64,000 bases of DNA from Phenylobacterium sp. (GTDB lineage Bacteria > Pseudomonadota > Alphaproteobacteria > Caulobacterales > Caulobacteraceae), in contig NZ_PNLB01000023.1 of NCBI RefSeq assembly GCF_013822795.1, positions 1 to 64,000 on the forward strand, read 5' to 3'. The position numbers and the translations under genes are program-made. The first letter of the stretch is position 1, and each line of letters begins with the position of its first letter. The notes below the pieces were generated by a model. The model searched no databases. It was not told where the DNA came from and worked only from the letters and a program-made list of their open reading frames with translations. Positions 43,203-52,937 of the stretch are shown piece after piece.

Positions 43203-45709
43203 CAGGCTTCTCCGGTCAGGAAGGTGTTCGACAGGGCCCGCACCGCCTCCGCCGACGGCTCGTCCAGCGCCTTGCGGGCCAGGTCGGCGCAGGCTTGCGG
43301 CGACAGGGTGCGGATCAGGGCCTTGGCTTCGGGGATCGCCGCCGAAGGCATGGAGAGTTCGCTGACCCCCAGGCCGATCAGGATCGGCACGGCCGCCAAG
43401 TCGCCGGCCAGGCCGCCGCAGACGCCGGTCCACAAGGCGTGCTTGCGCCCGCCCTCGCTGGCCTGGGCGATCATCCGCAGCACCGCCGGGTGCAGGGCGT
43501 CGATCTCGCCGGCTAGGTCCGGATTGCCGCGATCCATGGCCAGGGCGTACTGGGTCAGGTCGTTGGTGCCGACCGAAAGGAAGTCGGCCTCGGCGGCCAG
43601 CAGGTCGGCGATCGCCGCCGCCGCCGGGGTCTCGATCATCACCCCAAGGTCCGAGCGACCGACCCGGCCCATCTCGCGGCGGGCGTCGTCCAAGGCGGCG
43701 CGTACGGCCCGAAGTTCCGACAGGCTGGCGACCATCGGGACCATGATCTTGGCGTGCGGCGCGCCGCGCAGGATGGCGCGCAGCTGGGTCTTCAGCACCT
43801 GCGGGCGACGCATCAGCACGCGCACCCCTCGCACCCCCAGGGCGGGATTTTCTTCAGGCCCGATAGGCAGATAGCTCGCTGTCTTGTCACCGCCGACGTC
43901 CAGCAGGCGGATGATCAGCGGCCGCCCGCCGATCGCCGCGGCGATGGCGCCGTAGCGCTCGGCCTGCTCGTCCTCGTCGGGGGCGGTCTCGCGCTCGAGG
44001 AACAGGAACTCGGTGCGCAGCAGGCCGCAGCCCTCGGCCCCGGCCGCCTCCGCGGCCTCGGCGTCGGCGACCGAGCCGAGGTTCGCATAGACCTTGATCC
44101 GCGTGCCGTCGGCCATCCGGCAGTCCTCGCGCGAAGCGAGCCGCGCAGCGGCCCGGCGCTCGGCGCGGACGGCCAGGGTGGTCTGCGCCGCCTCCAGCGC
44201 CTTGGCGTCGGGGGCCACGTGCAGCAGGCCGGCGTCGGCGTCGAGGATCAGACTGGTCCCCTCGTTGATCGCCGCCACGCCCGCCCCGGCCGCCACCACC
44301 GCCGGCACGCCCATCGAGGCGGCCAGGATGGCGACATGCGAAGTCGGCCCGCCCCTGGCGGTGCAGATCCCGGCCAGCCGGGCGGCGTCCAGCCCCATCA
44401 GCTGCGAGGGCAGCAGTTCCTCGGCCAGCAGGATCGCGCCCGGCGGCAGGTCGGGCCCACGGTCCTCCTCGCCGGCCAGCACCAGAAGGACCCGGCGCTC
44501 AAGATCCAGTAAGTCGTCGACCCGCTCGGCGATGCGCCGATCGCCGAGGCCGCGCAGCGCCTCGACATAGGCTCCGATGGCCGCGCGCCAGGCGAACCCG
44601 GCGCTCTTGCCCTCGCCGATCAGCCGCGCCGCCTGGCCGGTCAGCTCGGGATCTTCGAGAAAGGCCGCGTGGGCGCCCAGGATGGCGCGCCGCGCCTGCC
44701 CCTCGCCGCTCTCGGCCTCGCGGGCGATGCGGCCGGCGACGGCGGCGATGGCGGCGTCCAGCGCCGCGCGCTCGTCCGCCGCCCCTTGCCCGGACTCAAC
44801 GACGGCCAGCTCCTCGACGAATAGGCGCACCGCCTTGCCGACCGCGAGGCCCGGCGAGGCCATGACGCCCTTCAGCTGGGCCAGACCGGCCCGCTTGGCC
44901 GGTGCGCTCTCCACGACCGGCGCCGCCGCCGGCTTGCGGATCGGCGCGCCCTCGCCCATGCCGCCCTCGATCAGTTCGGCCAGCGCCTCCAACGCCGCGG
45001 CCGCGTCGGGACCGGCGGCGGCCAGGGTGGCGCTGTCGCCGTGGCGCAGGCCCAGCGACATGATCCCCACCGGGCTGCGGGCGTTGGCGCGACGGTTGAG
45101 CGCCAGCAGCGAGACCTCCGCCTGGAAGCGCTTGGCGACCTCGGCGACCCGCGCCGCCGGCCGCGCGTGCAGGCCGTGGACCAGCGGCACGACGATCGCG
45201 CGGGTCAGCTCGGGTCCGGCCACGGCGGCCGCCTCTTCGACACCAGCGGGCGCCGACAGGGTCAGCAGCCGCTCCCCGACCTTCATCGTCGCCCCGGTGG
45301 TCCGCGCCGCGATGGTGCGGCCGGCCGCGTCGGTGACGATGATCGGGGTGATCAGGCTCTTGGCGCCCTCGGCCAGCACCGCCAGGTTGAAGGATATCAA
45401 GCGCTCGCCGGCGCGCACCGCCTGGCCCTCGACGACGTGGGCTTCGAAGCCCTTGCCGCCCAGGGTCACGGTGTCGAGGCCGACATGCATCAGTAGCTCC
45501 ACGCCCCCTTCGGCCCGCAGGCTGACGGCGTGGCGCGCGGCGTGGACCGAGATGACCACCCCGTCGCAGGGCGCGTGCAGCACCGAACCGGTCGGGTCGA
45601 TCGCAACGCCGTCGCCCAGCATGGCTTGGGCGAAGACCGGATCAGGTACCTCGGCCAGCGGCGCGGCCCAACCGTCGAGCGGCGAAAGCAGGATCAGTTC
45701 AGCGGCCAT
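43202..45709 (-). CDS. Fused PTS protein IIA(Glc-type)-HPr-EI
   Basis: An 835-residue three-domain phosphorelay for GlcNAc uptake. Residues about 1-150: IIA with phospho-histidine in ELLMHVGLDTVTLGGKGFEA. Residues about 170-250: HPr with VPLVHGLHARPAARVAEVAK (His in HGLHARPA). Residues about 280-835: enzyme I with TARGGPTSHVAILAASMG, CGLLRTEFLFLERE and DFLSVGTNDLTQYALAMDRG. PEP phosphate would pass EI to HPr to IIA to the adjacent NagE. Same fusion order as NagF-type proteins of Ralstonia and Caulobacter relatives. Its start overlaps the hexosaminidase stop by 11 bases. Confidence 0.96.
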   Translation of the reverse strand: MAAELILLSPLDGWAAPLAEVPDPVFAQAMLGDGVAIDPTGSVLHAPCDGVVISVHAARHAVSLRAEGGVELLMHVGLDTVTLGGKGFEAHVVEGQAVRAGERLISFNLAVLAEGAKSLITPIIVTDAAGRTIAARTTGATMKVGERLLTLSAPAGVEEAAAVAGPELTRAIVVPLVHGLHARPAARVAEVAKRFQAEVSLLALNRRANARSPVGIMSLGLRHGDSATLAAAGPDAAAALEALAELIEGGMGEGAPIRKPAAAPVVESAPAKRAGLAQLKGVMASPGLAVGKAVRLFVEELAVVESGQGAADERAALDAAIAAVAGRIAREAESGEGQARRAILGAHAAFLEDPELTGQAARLIGEGKSAGFAWRAAIGAYVEALRGLGDRRIAERVDDLLDLERRVLLVLAGEEDRGPDLPPGAILLAEELLPSQLMGLDAARLAGICTARGGPTSHVAILAASMGVPAVVAAGAGVAAINEGTSLILDADAGLLHVAPDAKALEAAQTTLAVRAERRAAARLASREDCRMADGTRIKVYANLGSVADAEAAEAAGAEGCGLLRTEFLFLERETAPDEDEQAERYGAIAAAIGGRPLIIRLLDVGGDKTASYLPIGPEENPALGVRGVRVLMRRPQVLKTQLRAILRGAPHAKIMVPMVASLSELRAVRAALDDARREMGRVGRSDLGVMIETPAAAAIADLLAAEADFLSVGTNDLTQYALAMDRGNPDLAGEIDALHPAVLRMIAQASEGGRKHALWTGVCGGLAGDLAAVPILIGLGVSELSMPSAAIPEAKALIRTLSPQACADLARKALDEPSAEAVRALSNTFLTGEA

Positions 45710-48002
45710 CGGCGGCTCCCGCGACCAGGGTGACGCGATCGACGACCCACATCGGCTCGACGGCTTTCTGGGTGAAGGTGAAGCAGAGGTCCTGCGGTCC
45801 GGCGGCGCCGGCGGCGCCGGCGATCTTACCCTTCAGCACCGTGACGCCCTGAGAGCGGGTCGCCGGGGCGAGCGGCAGGGTGGCGACCACTGCGCCCTGG
45901 CAGGAGCCCTGGCGGATCTCAAGTTCGCCCTCTGGCGTGGCCGGCGGGTGGAATTTGATCTTCTCGATGTCCTTGCCGATCTGGAAGTTGAACGGGATCT
46001 GACCGACCGCGACCTCAACCTCAGACACGCCCGTCAGGTCCGCGCCTTCGTAGAGCCAGCAGGGGCTCAGGATATCGACCAGGAAGCGGGCCCGCTCCCC
46101 CTGGATCGGGGCGTCGTCTTCGAGGTTCAGCACCAGCGCCCCCGTACAGGCTTTCAACTCCTGGCTGGCCCGCGTGCGGATGCTGCGCGCGTCGACGGCG
46201 ATGTCGGATGCGGCCGCCAGCGGCTGCCCCCCACGGAATGCCTGAGCGCGCACCTGCGTCCCCAGCGGCGCCGTGAACGGCTGGCTGTAGAGCGTCGAGC
46301 CGGCGCCCGGCGCCGAGCCGTCGAGGGTGTAGCGGATCTCACCGACCTGCTCGGCGCCCAGCAGCGTCACGCGTGCGCCATCGCCCTGCGGCGTGCTCAG
46401 CGCCCGCACCTTCAGCGGCGTCTCATCGAACGTCAGGCCCAGCGCACGGTAGCGGCCGAGCTCGGCCGGCAGCCGGTCGGCGAAGCCCTTCCAGTCCTTG
46501 TTCGCAGCCGGCGACCAGGCGGTCTCGGCGACGGCGGCCACGCGCGGGAACAGCATCTTGGAAACCCGCTCCTCGGTGCGCGCGTGCTCGGTCCAGATGT
46601 TGCCCTGCATGCCCAGCACGTGGCGCTGCTCGTCGGGATTGAGCGCCGCCGGCATCGGCTCGTAGTCGTAGACGTCCTTCAGCGTCACCACCCCGCCGCG
46701 GCCCGGCGGCTCGTCCGGCGCGGCGCTCTGGCGGTAGTTGAGGTACATCATCGGCTCGGGACTGAGGATGGTGTCATGGCCCAGCTTGGCGGCGATGATC
46801 GCCCCGTCGATCCCGCGCCAGGAGGTCACCGTGGCCGTCTCGGCGACGCCGCCCTCGAGGATCTCGTCCCAGCCGATCAGCCGGCGGCCCTTGGCATGCA
46901 ACATCTGCTCGACCCGAGAGATGAACCAGCCCTGCAGCTGCCGCTCACTGGCGATGTGCAGCTCCTTCATCCGCGCCTGGACGGCCGGATTGGTCTTCCA
47001 CTGGTCCTTCACCGCCTCGTCGCCGCCGACGTGGACATAGGTCCCCGGAAACAGCGCCACGACCTCGGTCAGCACGTCGTCGAGGAAGGCGAAGGTCTGC
47101 TCATCGACATTGTAGAGATAGGGAAAGACGCCCCAGTCCGAGGACGTCGCGGTCGGCGGCGTGGCGGCCGAGCCCAGCTGCGGATAGGCGACGATCGGCG
47201 CGTGGGCGTGCCCCGGCGTCTCGATCTCCGGGACAATGGTCACGTGACGGTCGGCGGCGTAGGCGACGATCTCGCGAACCTGGTCCTGAGTGTAGTAGCC
47301 GCCGATCACGCGCGGCTTACCAGTCTTGGGATCGATGTCAGCCGCAGCGGCCGGGCCGGCCGGAACCCGCCAGGCGCCGACCTCAGTCAGCTTCGGGTAC
47401 TTCCTGATCTCCAGCCGCCAGCCCTGATCGTCGGTCAGGTGCCAGTGCAGGGTGTTGAGCTTGGCCAGAGCCATGCGGTCGATCAGGCCCTTCACATAAT
47501 CGACGCTCTGGAAGTGGCGGGCGCTGTCGAGCATCACGCCTCGCCAGCCGAACCGCGGCGCATCGTCGATCTGGCGGGCCCATAGCACCGCCGGCCCCTT
47601 GCCGAGCTCGGCGGTCGCCAACTGCCAGGCGCTGACCGCGCCGTAGAACAGGCCCGCGTCACCGGCCGAGGCGATAGTGATGCGCTGAACGCCGACGTCC
47701 AGCTTGTAGGCCTCGCCCGCCGGCCCCTGGCGACTGAGCACGATCGCCCGCTCGTCGGCCTTCGGCGCACGGATCGCCAATTTCAGCCCGCGGCTACGCT
47801 CCAGCAGATCAGCCAGGTAGCGGGCGCTGGCCAGCGCCTGGGCGTCGTTGGCCGGGACGCTGATCACAGTGCGTGCGTCGAGCTGGAAGGCCCCTTCGCG
47901 CGGGGTGTCAGACACCGGCGCCGGAACGATCGGGGCGGCGGCGAGCGCAGTCCCGGCGAACATCGCCGCGGCGGCCGTGGCCAGGAGAAGAGAACGGATC
48001 AT
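45699..48002 (-). CDS. GH20 beta-N-acetylhexosaminidase
   Basis: A 767-residue exported glycosidase. MIRSLLLATAAAAMFAGTAL AAA is a signal peptide (ATG 48002 rather than the upstream ATG at 48038). After a GH20b-like N-terminal domain come the catalytic barrel with GVMLDSARHFQSVDYVKGLI, HWHLTDDQGWRLEIRKYP, the catalytic pair in YVHVGGDEAVKDQWK and AETAWSPAANKDWKGF, then a chitobiase-type C-terminal domain. It releases GlcNAc from chitooligosaccharides in the periplasm, feeding the PTS. Second gene of the nag operon. Confidence 0.95.
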   Translation of the reverse strand: MIRSLLLATAAAAMFAGTALAAAPIVPAPVSDTPREGAFQLDARTVISVPANDAQALASARYLADLLERSRGLKLAIRAPKADERAIVLSRQGPAGEAYKLDVGVQRITIASAGDAGLFYGAVSAWQLATAELGKGPAVLWARQIDDAPRFGWRGVMLDSARHFQSVDYVKGLIDRMALAKLNTLHWHLTDDQGWRLEIRKYPKLTEVGAWRVPAGPAAAADIDPKTGKPRVIGGYYTQDQVREIVAYAADRHVTIVPEIETPGHAHAPIVAYPQLGSAATPPTATSSDWGVFPYLYNVDEQTFAFLDDVLTEVVALFPGTYVHVGGDEAVKDQWKTNPAVQARMKELHIASERQLQGWFISRVEQMLHAKGRRLIGWDEILEGGVAETATVTSWRGIDGAIIAAKLGHDTILSPEPMMYLNYRQSAAPDEPPGRGGVVTLKDVYDYEPMPAALNPDEQRHVLGMQGNIWTEHARTEERVSKMLFPRVAAVAETAWSPAANKDWKGFADRLPAELGRYRALGLTFDETPLKVRALSTPQGDGARVTLLGAEQVGEIRYTLDGSAPGAGSTLYSQPFTAPLGTQVRAQAFRGGQPLAAASDIAVDARSIRTRASQELKACTGALVLNLEDDAPIQGERARFLVDILSPCWLYEGADLTGVSEVEVAVGQIPFNFQIGKDIEKIKFHPPATPEGELEIRQGSCQGAVVATLPLAPATRSQGVTVLKGKIAGAAGAAGPQDLCFTFTQKAVEPMWVVDRVTLVAGAADGR

Positions 48003-48141
48003 CGGCCGGACTCGCACAAAATAAGGGCGGAGCGGCAAGCCGCCCCGCCCAGTGGCCTCGACGAGGCGGGGTTCGGGGGAATATCGGCGCGGCGGGTCAT
48101 CATGGACGCATCCTGTACCGGCCGAGGCGGGAAGCGAAGGC

Positions 48142-48177
48142 GCGGACGGGGCTCCCGGGCATGGGCTCCCCGTCCGC
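48142..48177 (-). repeat. Inverted repeat between TonB receptor and hexosaminidase
   Basis: GCGGACGGGG (48142-48151) pairs with CCCCGTCCGC (48168-48177), with inner symmetric GCTCCCGGG..; it lies between the receptor stop and the hexosaminidase start and may partially attenuate transcription or stabilise the receptor mRNA. Confidence 0.55.
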
Positions 48178-48237
48178 CGCGGGCGCAGCTCAGGAGCTGA
48201 GCTGCTTCCACGTTGGGACTTCGCGCTCTCGCGCGGA

Positions 48238-50889
48238 TCAGAAGCTCAGGCTGACTGTCGCCATGTACTTGCGGCCGGTGCGGTACGAGGCGCGCGGCAT
48301 CGCCTCGACGTTGGCGTAGGCGTAGTACTCGGAGTCGGTGAGGTTCATCCCGGCCAGGGTCAGGCTGACATTGTCGGTGAAGTTGTAGGTTCCCGAGATG
48401 TCGAGGTTGTCCGAGTCCTTGACGTACATGTTGTCGCCGCGGTCGACGCCGGTGAAGTACTCCGAACGCCAGGTGTAGGTCGCGCGCAGCTGGATCGGAC
48501 CATTCTCGTAGAACGGGCTGACGTTGATCTGATGCTTGGAGTTGAAGGGCAGGTCCTGCCCTTCGCTGCCATTGCCGTCAGCATAGGTGTAGTTGGCCAG
48601 CAGGCCGAAGCCGTAGGCGTAGTTCTGCTGATAAGCGATCGACACGCCCTTGATGTCGGCCGTGCCGGCGTTGTGCGGACGGCTGATCTGGTAAGTCGTG
48701 ACCCGGCCCTGCGACTGGTTGAAGTACTGCTCCGGCGCGGTCTGCTGCAGGATGTAGTTGCTGATGTCCTTGTAGAAGAACTCCACCGCCACGATCGCCT
48801 GCGGCTGGAAGTACCACTCGGCCGACATGTTGAAGTTGCTGGACTTATAGGGGTCGAGGTTCGGGTTGCCGCCCGAACCGATCAGGATGCCGTCCGACAG
48901 CTGGAAGAAGTTGGTCATGTCGGCGTAGTTCGGCCGCGCGATCACCTGGGCGGCGGCGAAGCGCAGCAGCAGGTCTTCGCGGACGCTGTAGACCAGGTTC
49001 ACGCTCGGCAGGAAGTTGTCGTAGCTCTTCTGCGAGGACTTCCAGGTCCAGTCCGCCGGGGCCGAGCAGGCCGAGCCCGGGTTGCAGACGTAACCGGCGC
49101 TGTCGACGTCGGTGTAGACGTAGCGGACCCCGAAGTTCCCGCGCAGCTCGCCGGAGTCGATCTCAGCCTGGGCGTAGAGGGCGTTGATGTCCTCCTGGAT
49201 CGCCCAGTTGCCGGCGGTGAATTCAGGCGCCGCGAAGATCGAGGGCGTCGGCATCGCGCGTCCAGGCGCCAGCCACGTCCCGCCTTCGACGTAGCTGACC
49301 ATCGCCCCGCCATCGATGCGGAAGCGGTTCTTCATCTGCTGGTTGGAGTTGAAGCCGTCGAGATAGTTGCCCGGCGCCTGAGACGGATTGAACAGGCTGG
49401 CCGGGGCCGAGACGCCGGTCACGGCGATGCCGGCGTACTGCTGGGTCGTCTCGTGGCGGCGGAACTTGTAGCCGACCTGAACGCGCTTGATGACGCCGTC
49501 GAGGTCATAGCCGAAGTCGGCCTGGGCGTACTTTTCTTCGTCGGTGGTCGGCTTTTCGACCAGGTTGCCGCTCCAGCCCGGATCGGTGGCGAAGGCGGCC
49601 GGATTGCCCTGGACGTTGGTGGCGTAGGTCAGCTGGCCGGGCACGCCGCTGATGTCGACGGTGTAGTCGGCCCAGTTGAGGAACTCGAGGAACACCTGCT
49701 TCTTGGTGCCGCCGTCGGCCTTGGAGAACCCGGCCGCGCCCGACAGATCCCAACCGTCGCCCTGATACTTCCCACGGAAGTCATAGGTGTCGGAGTTCAT
49801 CTCGGCTTCGCGGGACTGGACGTCCAGCACGCTCAGCGCGTTCTTGAAGCTGGCGGAGGTGACGATGCCGTTGTTCACGGTCAGACCGGTCAGCGCGCCC
49901 AGGCTGTTCCAGGTGTTGCCCTGGAAGGCGTACATCGACTGGTTCAGGTTGTCGTAGTTCGCCTGGATCTTGAGCCAGTTGAACTCCAGTTCAACTTCCT
50001 CGGTCGGGCGGAACTGCAGCGACGCAGTGTAGCTGGTGCGATCGCGCTCCTGCTCGAAGAACGAGGTGCCGAAGGCGTTGGGGCTGCGGGCGTTGAGGTT
50101 GGCGCCCAGCGTCGAGGCGCACGTGCCGGTGCAGCCGAAGTTGCGCGAGTCGACCGGGTTGTCGGCGTTGCCGCCGGCCCAGTTGCTGGCGGCCATGGTG
50201 CCGTAGGTCTCGATGCCGTCGCGGCGCAGCTGGTCGGTGGCCTTCTGGACCGAGAGCGCGATGCCGAAGGTTTCGGCCTCGTTCTTCCAGCTGCCCATCA
50301 GGGCGCCCTGCAGGTCGCCCTCTTCCGAGCGGTCGTTGTAGAGGTAGCCGATCGAGCCGGCGGCCAGCATCGGCTTCAGGTCGAGCGGGCGACGGGTGAC
50401 GACGTTGACCGTGCCGCCGATGCTGCCTTCGTCGATGCGCGCTTCCGGCGACTTGTAGATGTCGACGCGGCCGACGATCTGCGGCGCCAGCAGGGCGTAG
50501 TTGAAGGTCCGGCCCGGCGAGTCGAGGATGAACCAGTCGGCGGATGCGACGGTCTGGCCGTTGAGCAGGGTGCGGTTCAGCGCCGGGTCGGTGCCCAGGA
50601 TGCTGACCTTTTCGCCCTGGCCGAACTGGCGGTCGACGGTGACGCCGGGCACCATGGTCAGGGCTTCGGCGACGTTGGTGTTCGGGAACTTGCCGACGTC
50701 TTCGGCGGTGACCGAGTCGACGATGGCGTCGGCCGCGCGCTTGGTCTCCAGCGACTGCTGCAGCGAGGCGCGGATGCCGGTGACGACCAGCTCGTCGACC
50801 TGGGTGTCCTGCGCGAAGGCCGGCCCTGCGACCGCGACAGCCAACAGGCTCGCAGAGGCGATCAAAATGGATTTGCGATGCATTTTCAC
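48238..50889 (-). CDS. TonB-dependent receptor, chitooligosaccharide/GlcNAc type
   Basis: An 883-residue outer-membrane receptor: signal peptide (ILIASASLLAVAVAGPAFAQ), plug domain with DELVVTGIRASLQQSLETKR, ALTMVPGVTVDRQFG, GSIGGTVNVVTRRP, and a 22-strand barrel ending in Phe. The short TonB-type box-like DELVVTG is near the N-terminus. Position in a GlcNAc locus indicates uptake of chitooligosaccharides; in Caulobacter crescentus a receptor in the corresponding cluster was shown to do this. GTG 50889 has GGGGAG seven bases upstream; ATG 50883 is the alternative. First gene of the minus operon. Confidence 0.95.
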   Translation of the reverse strand: MKMHRKSILIASASLLAVAVAGPAFAQDTQVDELVVTGIRASLQQSLETKRAADAIVDSVTAEDVGKFPNTNVAEALTMVPGVTVDRQFGQGEKVSILGTDPALNRTLLNGQTVASADWFILDSPGRTFNYALLAPQIVGRVDIYKSPEARIDEGSIGGTVNVVTRRPLDLKPMLAAGSIGYLYNDRSEEGDLQGALMGSWKNEAETFGIALSVQKATDQLRRDGIETYGTMAASNWAGGNADNPVDSRNFGCTGTCASTLGANLNARSPNAFGTSFFEQERDRTSYTASLQFRPTEEVELEFNWLKIQANYDNLNQSMYAFQGNTWNSLGALTGLTVNNGIVTSASFKNALSVLDVQSREAEMNSDTYDFRGKYQGDGWDLSGAAGFSKADGGTKKQVFLEFLNWADYTVDISGVPGQLTYATNVQGNPAAFATDPGWSGNLVEKPTTDEEKYAQADFGYDLDGVIKRVQVGYKFRRHETTQQYAGIAVTGVSAPASLFNPSQAPGNYLDGFNSNQQMKNRFRIDGGAMVSYVEGGTWLAPGRAMPTPSIFAAPEFTAGNWAIQEDINALYAQAEIDSGELRGNFGVRYVYTDVDSAGYVCNPGSACSAPADWTWKSSQKSYDNFLPSVNLVYSVREDLLLRFAAAQVIARPNYADMTNFFQLSDGILIGSGGNPNLDPYKSSNFNMSAEWYFQPQAIVAVEFFYKDISNYILQQTAPEQYFNQSQGRVTTYQISRPHNAGTADIKGVSIAYQQNYAYGFGLLANYTYADGNGSEGQDLPFNSKHQINVSPFYENGPIQLRATYTWRSEYFTGVDRGDNMYVKDSDNLDISGTYNFTDNVSLTLAGMNLTDSEYYAYANVEAMPRASYRTGRKYMATVSLSF

Positions 50890-50943
50890 TCGGCTTCTCC
50901 CCTAAATCCGGGTCTCCCCCCGGAGCCGATGCGAGCCCAATGT

Positions 50944-51084
50944 GATACCAATTCTTCGCAAACATCTGCGAAGACCGGCGTTACATCGACTTGCGGAGCC
51001 GATCTGTGCGCAGTTTCACAAAATTGACAAGCCCAAAAAGAGACCAATTGCACACTTGGCACATATTGGTATCTAAATGGTCTC
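50944..51084. promoter_or_regulatory. Candidate GntR-regulator half-sites in the divergent nag promoter
   Basis: Repeated half-sites GATACCAATT (50944-50953), GAGACCAATT (51040-51049), and on the other strand ATTGGTATC (51065-51073) and AAATGGTCTC (51075-51084), consensus GAKACCAAT. The middle two face each other around a 15-base spacer and the last two are direct repeats. The arrangement around the presumed promoters of the receptor gene and the GntR gene points to autoregulated control of both operons. Confidence 0.6.
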
Positions 51085-51133
51085 AAGACACGTCGGCGGG
51101 ATATCGGCCGGCGATCGACGCGGAGCGACGCCT

Positions 51134-51871
51134 TTGACCTTTTCCGAGCGCATCGGCCAGTTGGACGCCAAGGACCACGCGCCGCTCTACCGCCAGCTTC
51201 AGAAGGTGCTGCGCGACGCGATCGCCAACCACATCCTCGGTCCCGACGACGCCCTGCCGGCCGAACGCGACTTCGCCGAGGAACTGGGCGTGTCGAGAAT
51301 CACCGTGCGCAAGGCGCTGGACGGGCTGGTCAGCGAGGGGCTCCTCGTCCGTCGCCAGGGCGCGGGCACCTTCGTCGCTGCGCGAGTCGAGAAGAACTTC
51401 TCCAAGCTGTCGTCGTTCACCGAGGACATGATCGCCCGTGGCCGCATCCCGCACTCGGCCTGGCTGTCGCGCACCGAAGGCCTGGTGACGCCGGAAGAGT
51501 CGCTGACGCTCGGCCTGTCGCCCGGCGCGCCGGTCTACCGCTTCAACCGCATCCGTTTCGCCGACGGGGCGCCGATGGCGCTGGAGTACTCGACGCTGGC
51601 GGCCTTCTGCATGCCGAGCCCCGAGTTCGTGGAAACCTCGCTCTACGAGGCGCTGGAAAAGACCGGCCACCGCCCGGTCCGGGCCCTGCAGAGGCTGCGG
51701 GCCGTTCTCTTCACCGACGAGCAGGCCGAACTGCTGGGCGTGGCGCCGCGCGACGCCGGCCTGCTGATCGAGCGCCGCGGGTTCCTGAAGGACGGGCGCG
51801 CGGTCGAAGTCACCCAGTCCTATTATCGCGGCGACGCCTACGACTTCGTCGCCGAACTCAACGCTCTTTGA
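51134..51871 (+). CDS. GntR/HutC family regulator of the GlcNAc locus
   Basis: A 245-residue regulator: winged helix with LYRQLQKVLRDAIANHILGP, LPAERDFAEELGVSRITVRK and RRQGAGTFVA, followed by a UTRA effector domain (YRFNRIRFADGAPMALEYST). NagQ/NagR-type regulators of this kind bind GlcN-6-P or GlcNAc-6-P. I place the start at TTG 51134 (GGAG nine bases upstream, MTFSERIGQLD as in relatives); ATG 51077 is in frame but lies inside an operator half-site and lacks an RBS. Followed by nagB-II and nagA. Confidence 0.93.
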   Translation: MTFSERIGQLDAKDHAPLYRQLQKVLRDAIANHILGPDDALPAERDFAEELGVSRITVRKALDGLVSEGLLVRRQGAGTFVAARVEKNFSKLSSFTEDMIARGRIPHSAWLSRTEGLVTPEESLTLGLSPGAPVYRFNRIRFADGAPMALEYSTLAAFCMPSPEFVETSLYEALEKTGHRPVRALQRLRAVLFTDEQAELLGVAPRDAGLLIERRGFLKDGRAVEVTQSYYRGDAYDFVAELNAL

Positions 51872-51899
51872 GACAAGACCCGTGGCCCGGAGAAAACGC

Positions 51900-52937
51900 G
51901 TGACCCTGAAGCCGCCTGCCCTGCGCCCTGAGGCTACGCGCATGTTCCAGGAGGCGGCCGAAGCGCCCGCAGTCGTGGCCCGGATGCTGGCCGCCAACCG
52001 CGAGGCCGCGATAGCGCTGGGCGCCGAGCTGCGCGCCGATCCGCCCAAGGCCGTGGTCACCTGCGCGCGCGGCTCGTCCGACCACGCGGCGACCTACGCG
52101 AAGTACCTGATCGAGACCGGCACGGGGGTCGTCACCTCGTCGGCGGCGCTGTCGGTCAGCTCGGTCTATGCGGCCGAGCCCAAGCTGGACGGCATGCTCT
52201 ACCTGGCCATCTCGCAGTCGGGAAAAAGCCCGGACCTGCTGGCCGCGGTCGAGGCCGCCAAACAGGGCGGCGCGCGCACCGTGGCGCTGGTCAATGACGA
52301 GACCTCGCCCCTGGCCAAGCTCGTCGACCGGGTGCTGCCGCTGCACGCCGGCCCTGAGGTCAGCGTCGCGGCCACCAAGTCCTACATCGCCGCCCTGGCC
52401 GGCATCGCCCAGCTGGCCGCCGCCTGGACGCAGGACGCGGCGCTCGACAAGGGCCTGAACGACCTTCCGGCGATTCTGGAGAAGGCCTGGCCGCTCGACT
52501 GGAGCCCCGCCGCCGAGCGCCTGAAGAGCGCCCGCAACCTCTACGTCCTGGCCCGCGGCGTGGGTTTCGGCGTCGCCCAGGAGGCGGCGCTCAAGTTCAA
52601 GGAGACCTGCGGCCTGCATGCTGAGGCGTTCAGCGCCGCCGAGGTGCTGCACGGCCCGATGGCGCTGGTGAAGCAAGGCTTCCCGGTGCTGGTCTTCGCC
52701 CAAGACGATCAGAGCCAGGAGAGCGTCGTAGCTCTGGCCAAGGATCTGGCCGCACGCGGCGCCGATGTGATGCTGGCCGGCGGCGGCGGCGATCTGCCGA
52801 CCCTGAGCGCCCATCCGGCGCTGGAACCGATCGTCCGGGTGCAGGGCTTCTACCGCATGGCCAACCAGCTCTCGATCCTGCGCGGCCATGATCCCGACCG
52901 GCCCCCGCACCTCAACAAGGTGACCGAGACCGTCTGA
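51900..52937 (+). CDS. SIS-domain glucosamine-6-phosphate deaminase (NagB-II type)
   Basis: A 345-residue double-SIS protein related to the isomerase half of GlmS. First SIS: VVTCARGSSDHAATYAKYLI and LAISQSGKSPDLLAAVEAAK; second: LYVLARGVGFGVAQEAALKF and AEVLHGPMALVKQGFPVLVF; ends RGHDPDRPPHLNKVTETV as in NagB-II. It converts GlcN-6-P to fructose 6-phosphate and ammonia, replacing classical NagB. GTG 51900 (GGAGA seven bases ahead) is preferred over GTG 51882. Confidence 0.93.
   Translation: MTLKPPALRPEATRMFQEAAEAPAVVARMLAANREAAIALGAELRADPPKAVVTCARGSSDHAATYAKYLIETGTGVVTSSAALSVSSVYAAEPKLDGMLYLAISQSGKSPDLLAAVEAAKQGGARTVALVNDETSPLAKLVDRVLPLHAGPEVSVAATKSYIAALAGIAQLAAAWTQDAALDKGLNDLPAILEKAWPLDWSPAAERLKSARNLYVLARGVGFGVAQEAALKFKETCGLHAEAFSAAEVLHGPMALVKQGFPVLVFAQDDQSQESVVALAKDLAARGADVMLAGGGGDLPTLSAHPALEPIVRVQGFYRMANQLSILRGHDPDRPPHLNKVTETV

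Noticed and set aside
44577..47585. 1002-residue plus frame across the PTS and hexosaminidase genes
   Set aside because: Crosses two proven minus-strand genes and shows only shadow composition.
48052..51027. 991-residue plus frame opposite the TonB receptor
   Set aside because: Antisense of a well-recognised receptor; Val/Gly/Ala-rich without domain signatures.
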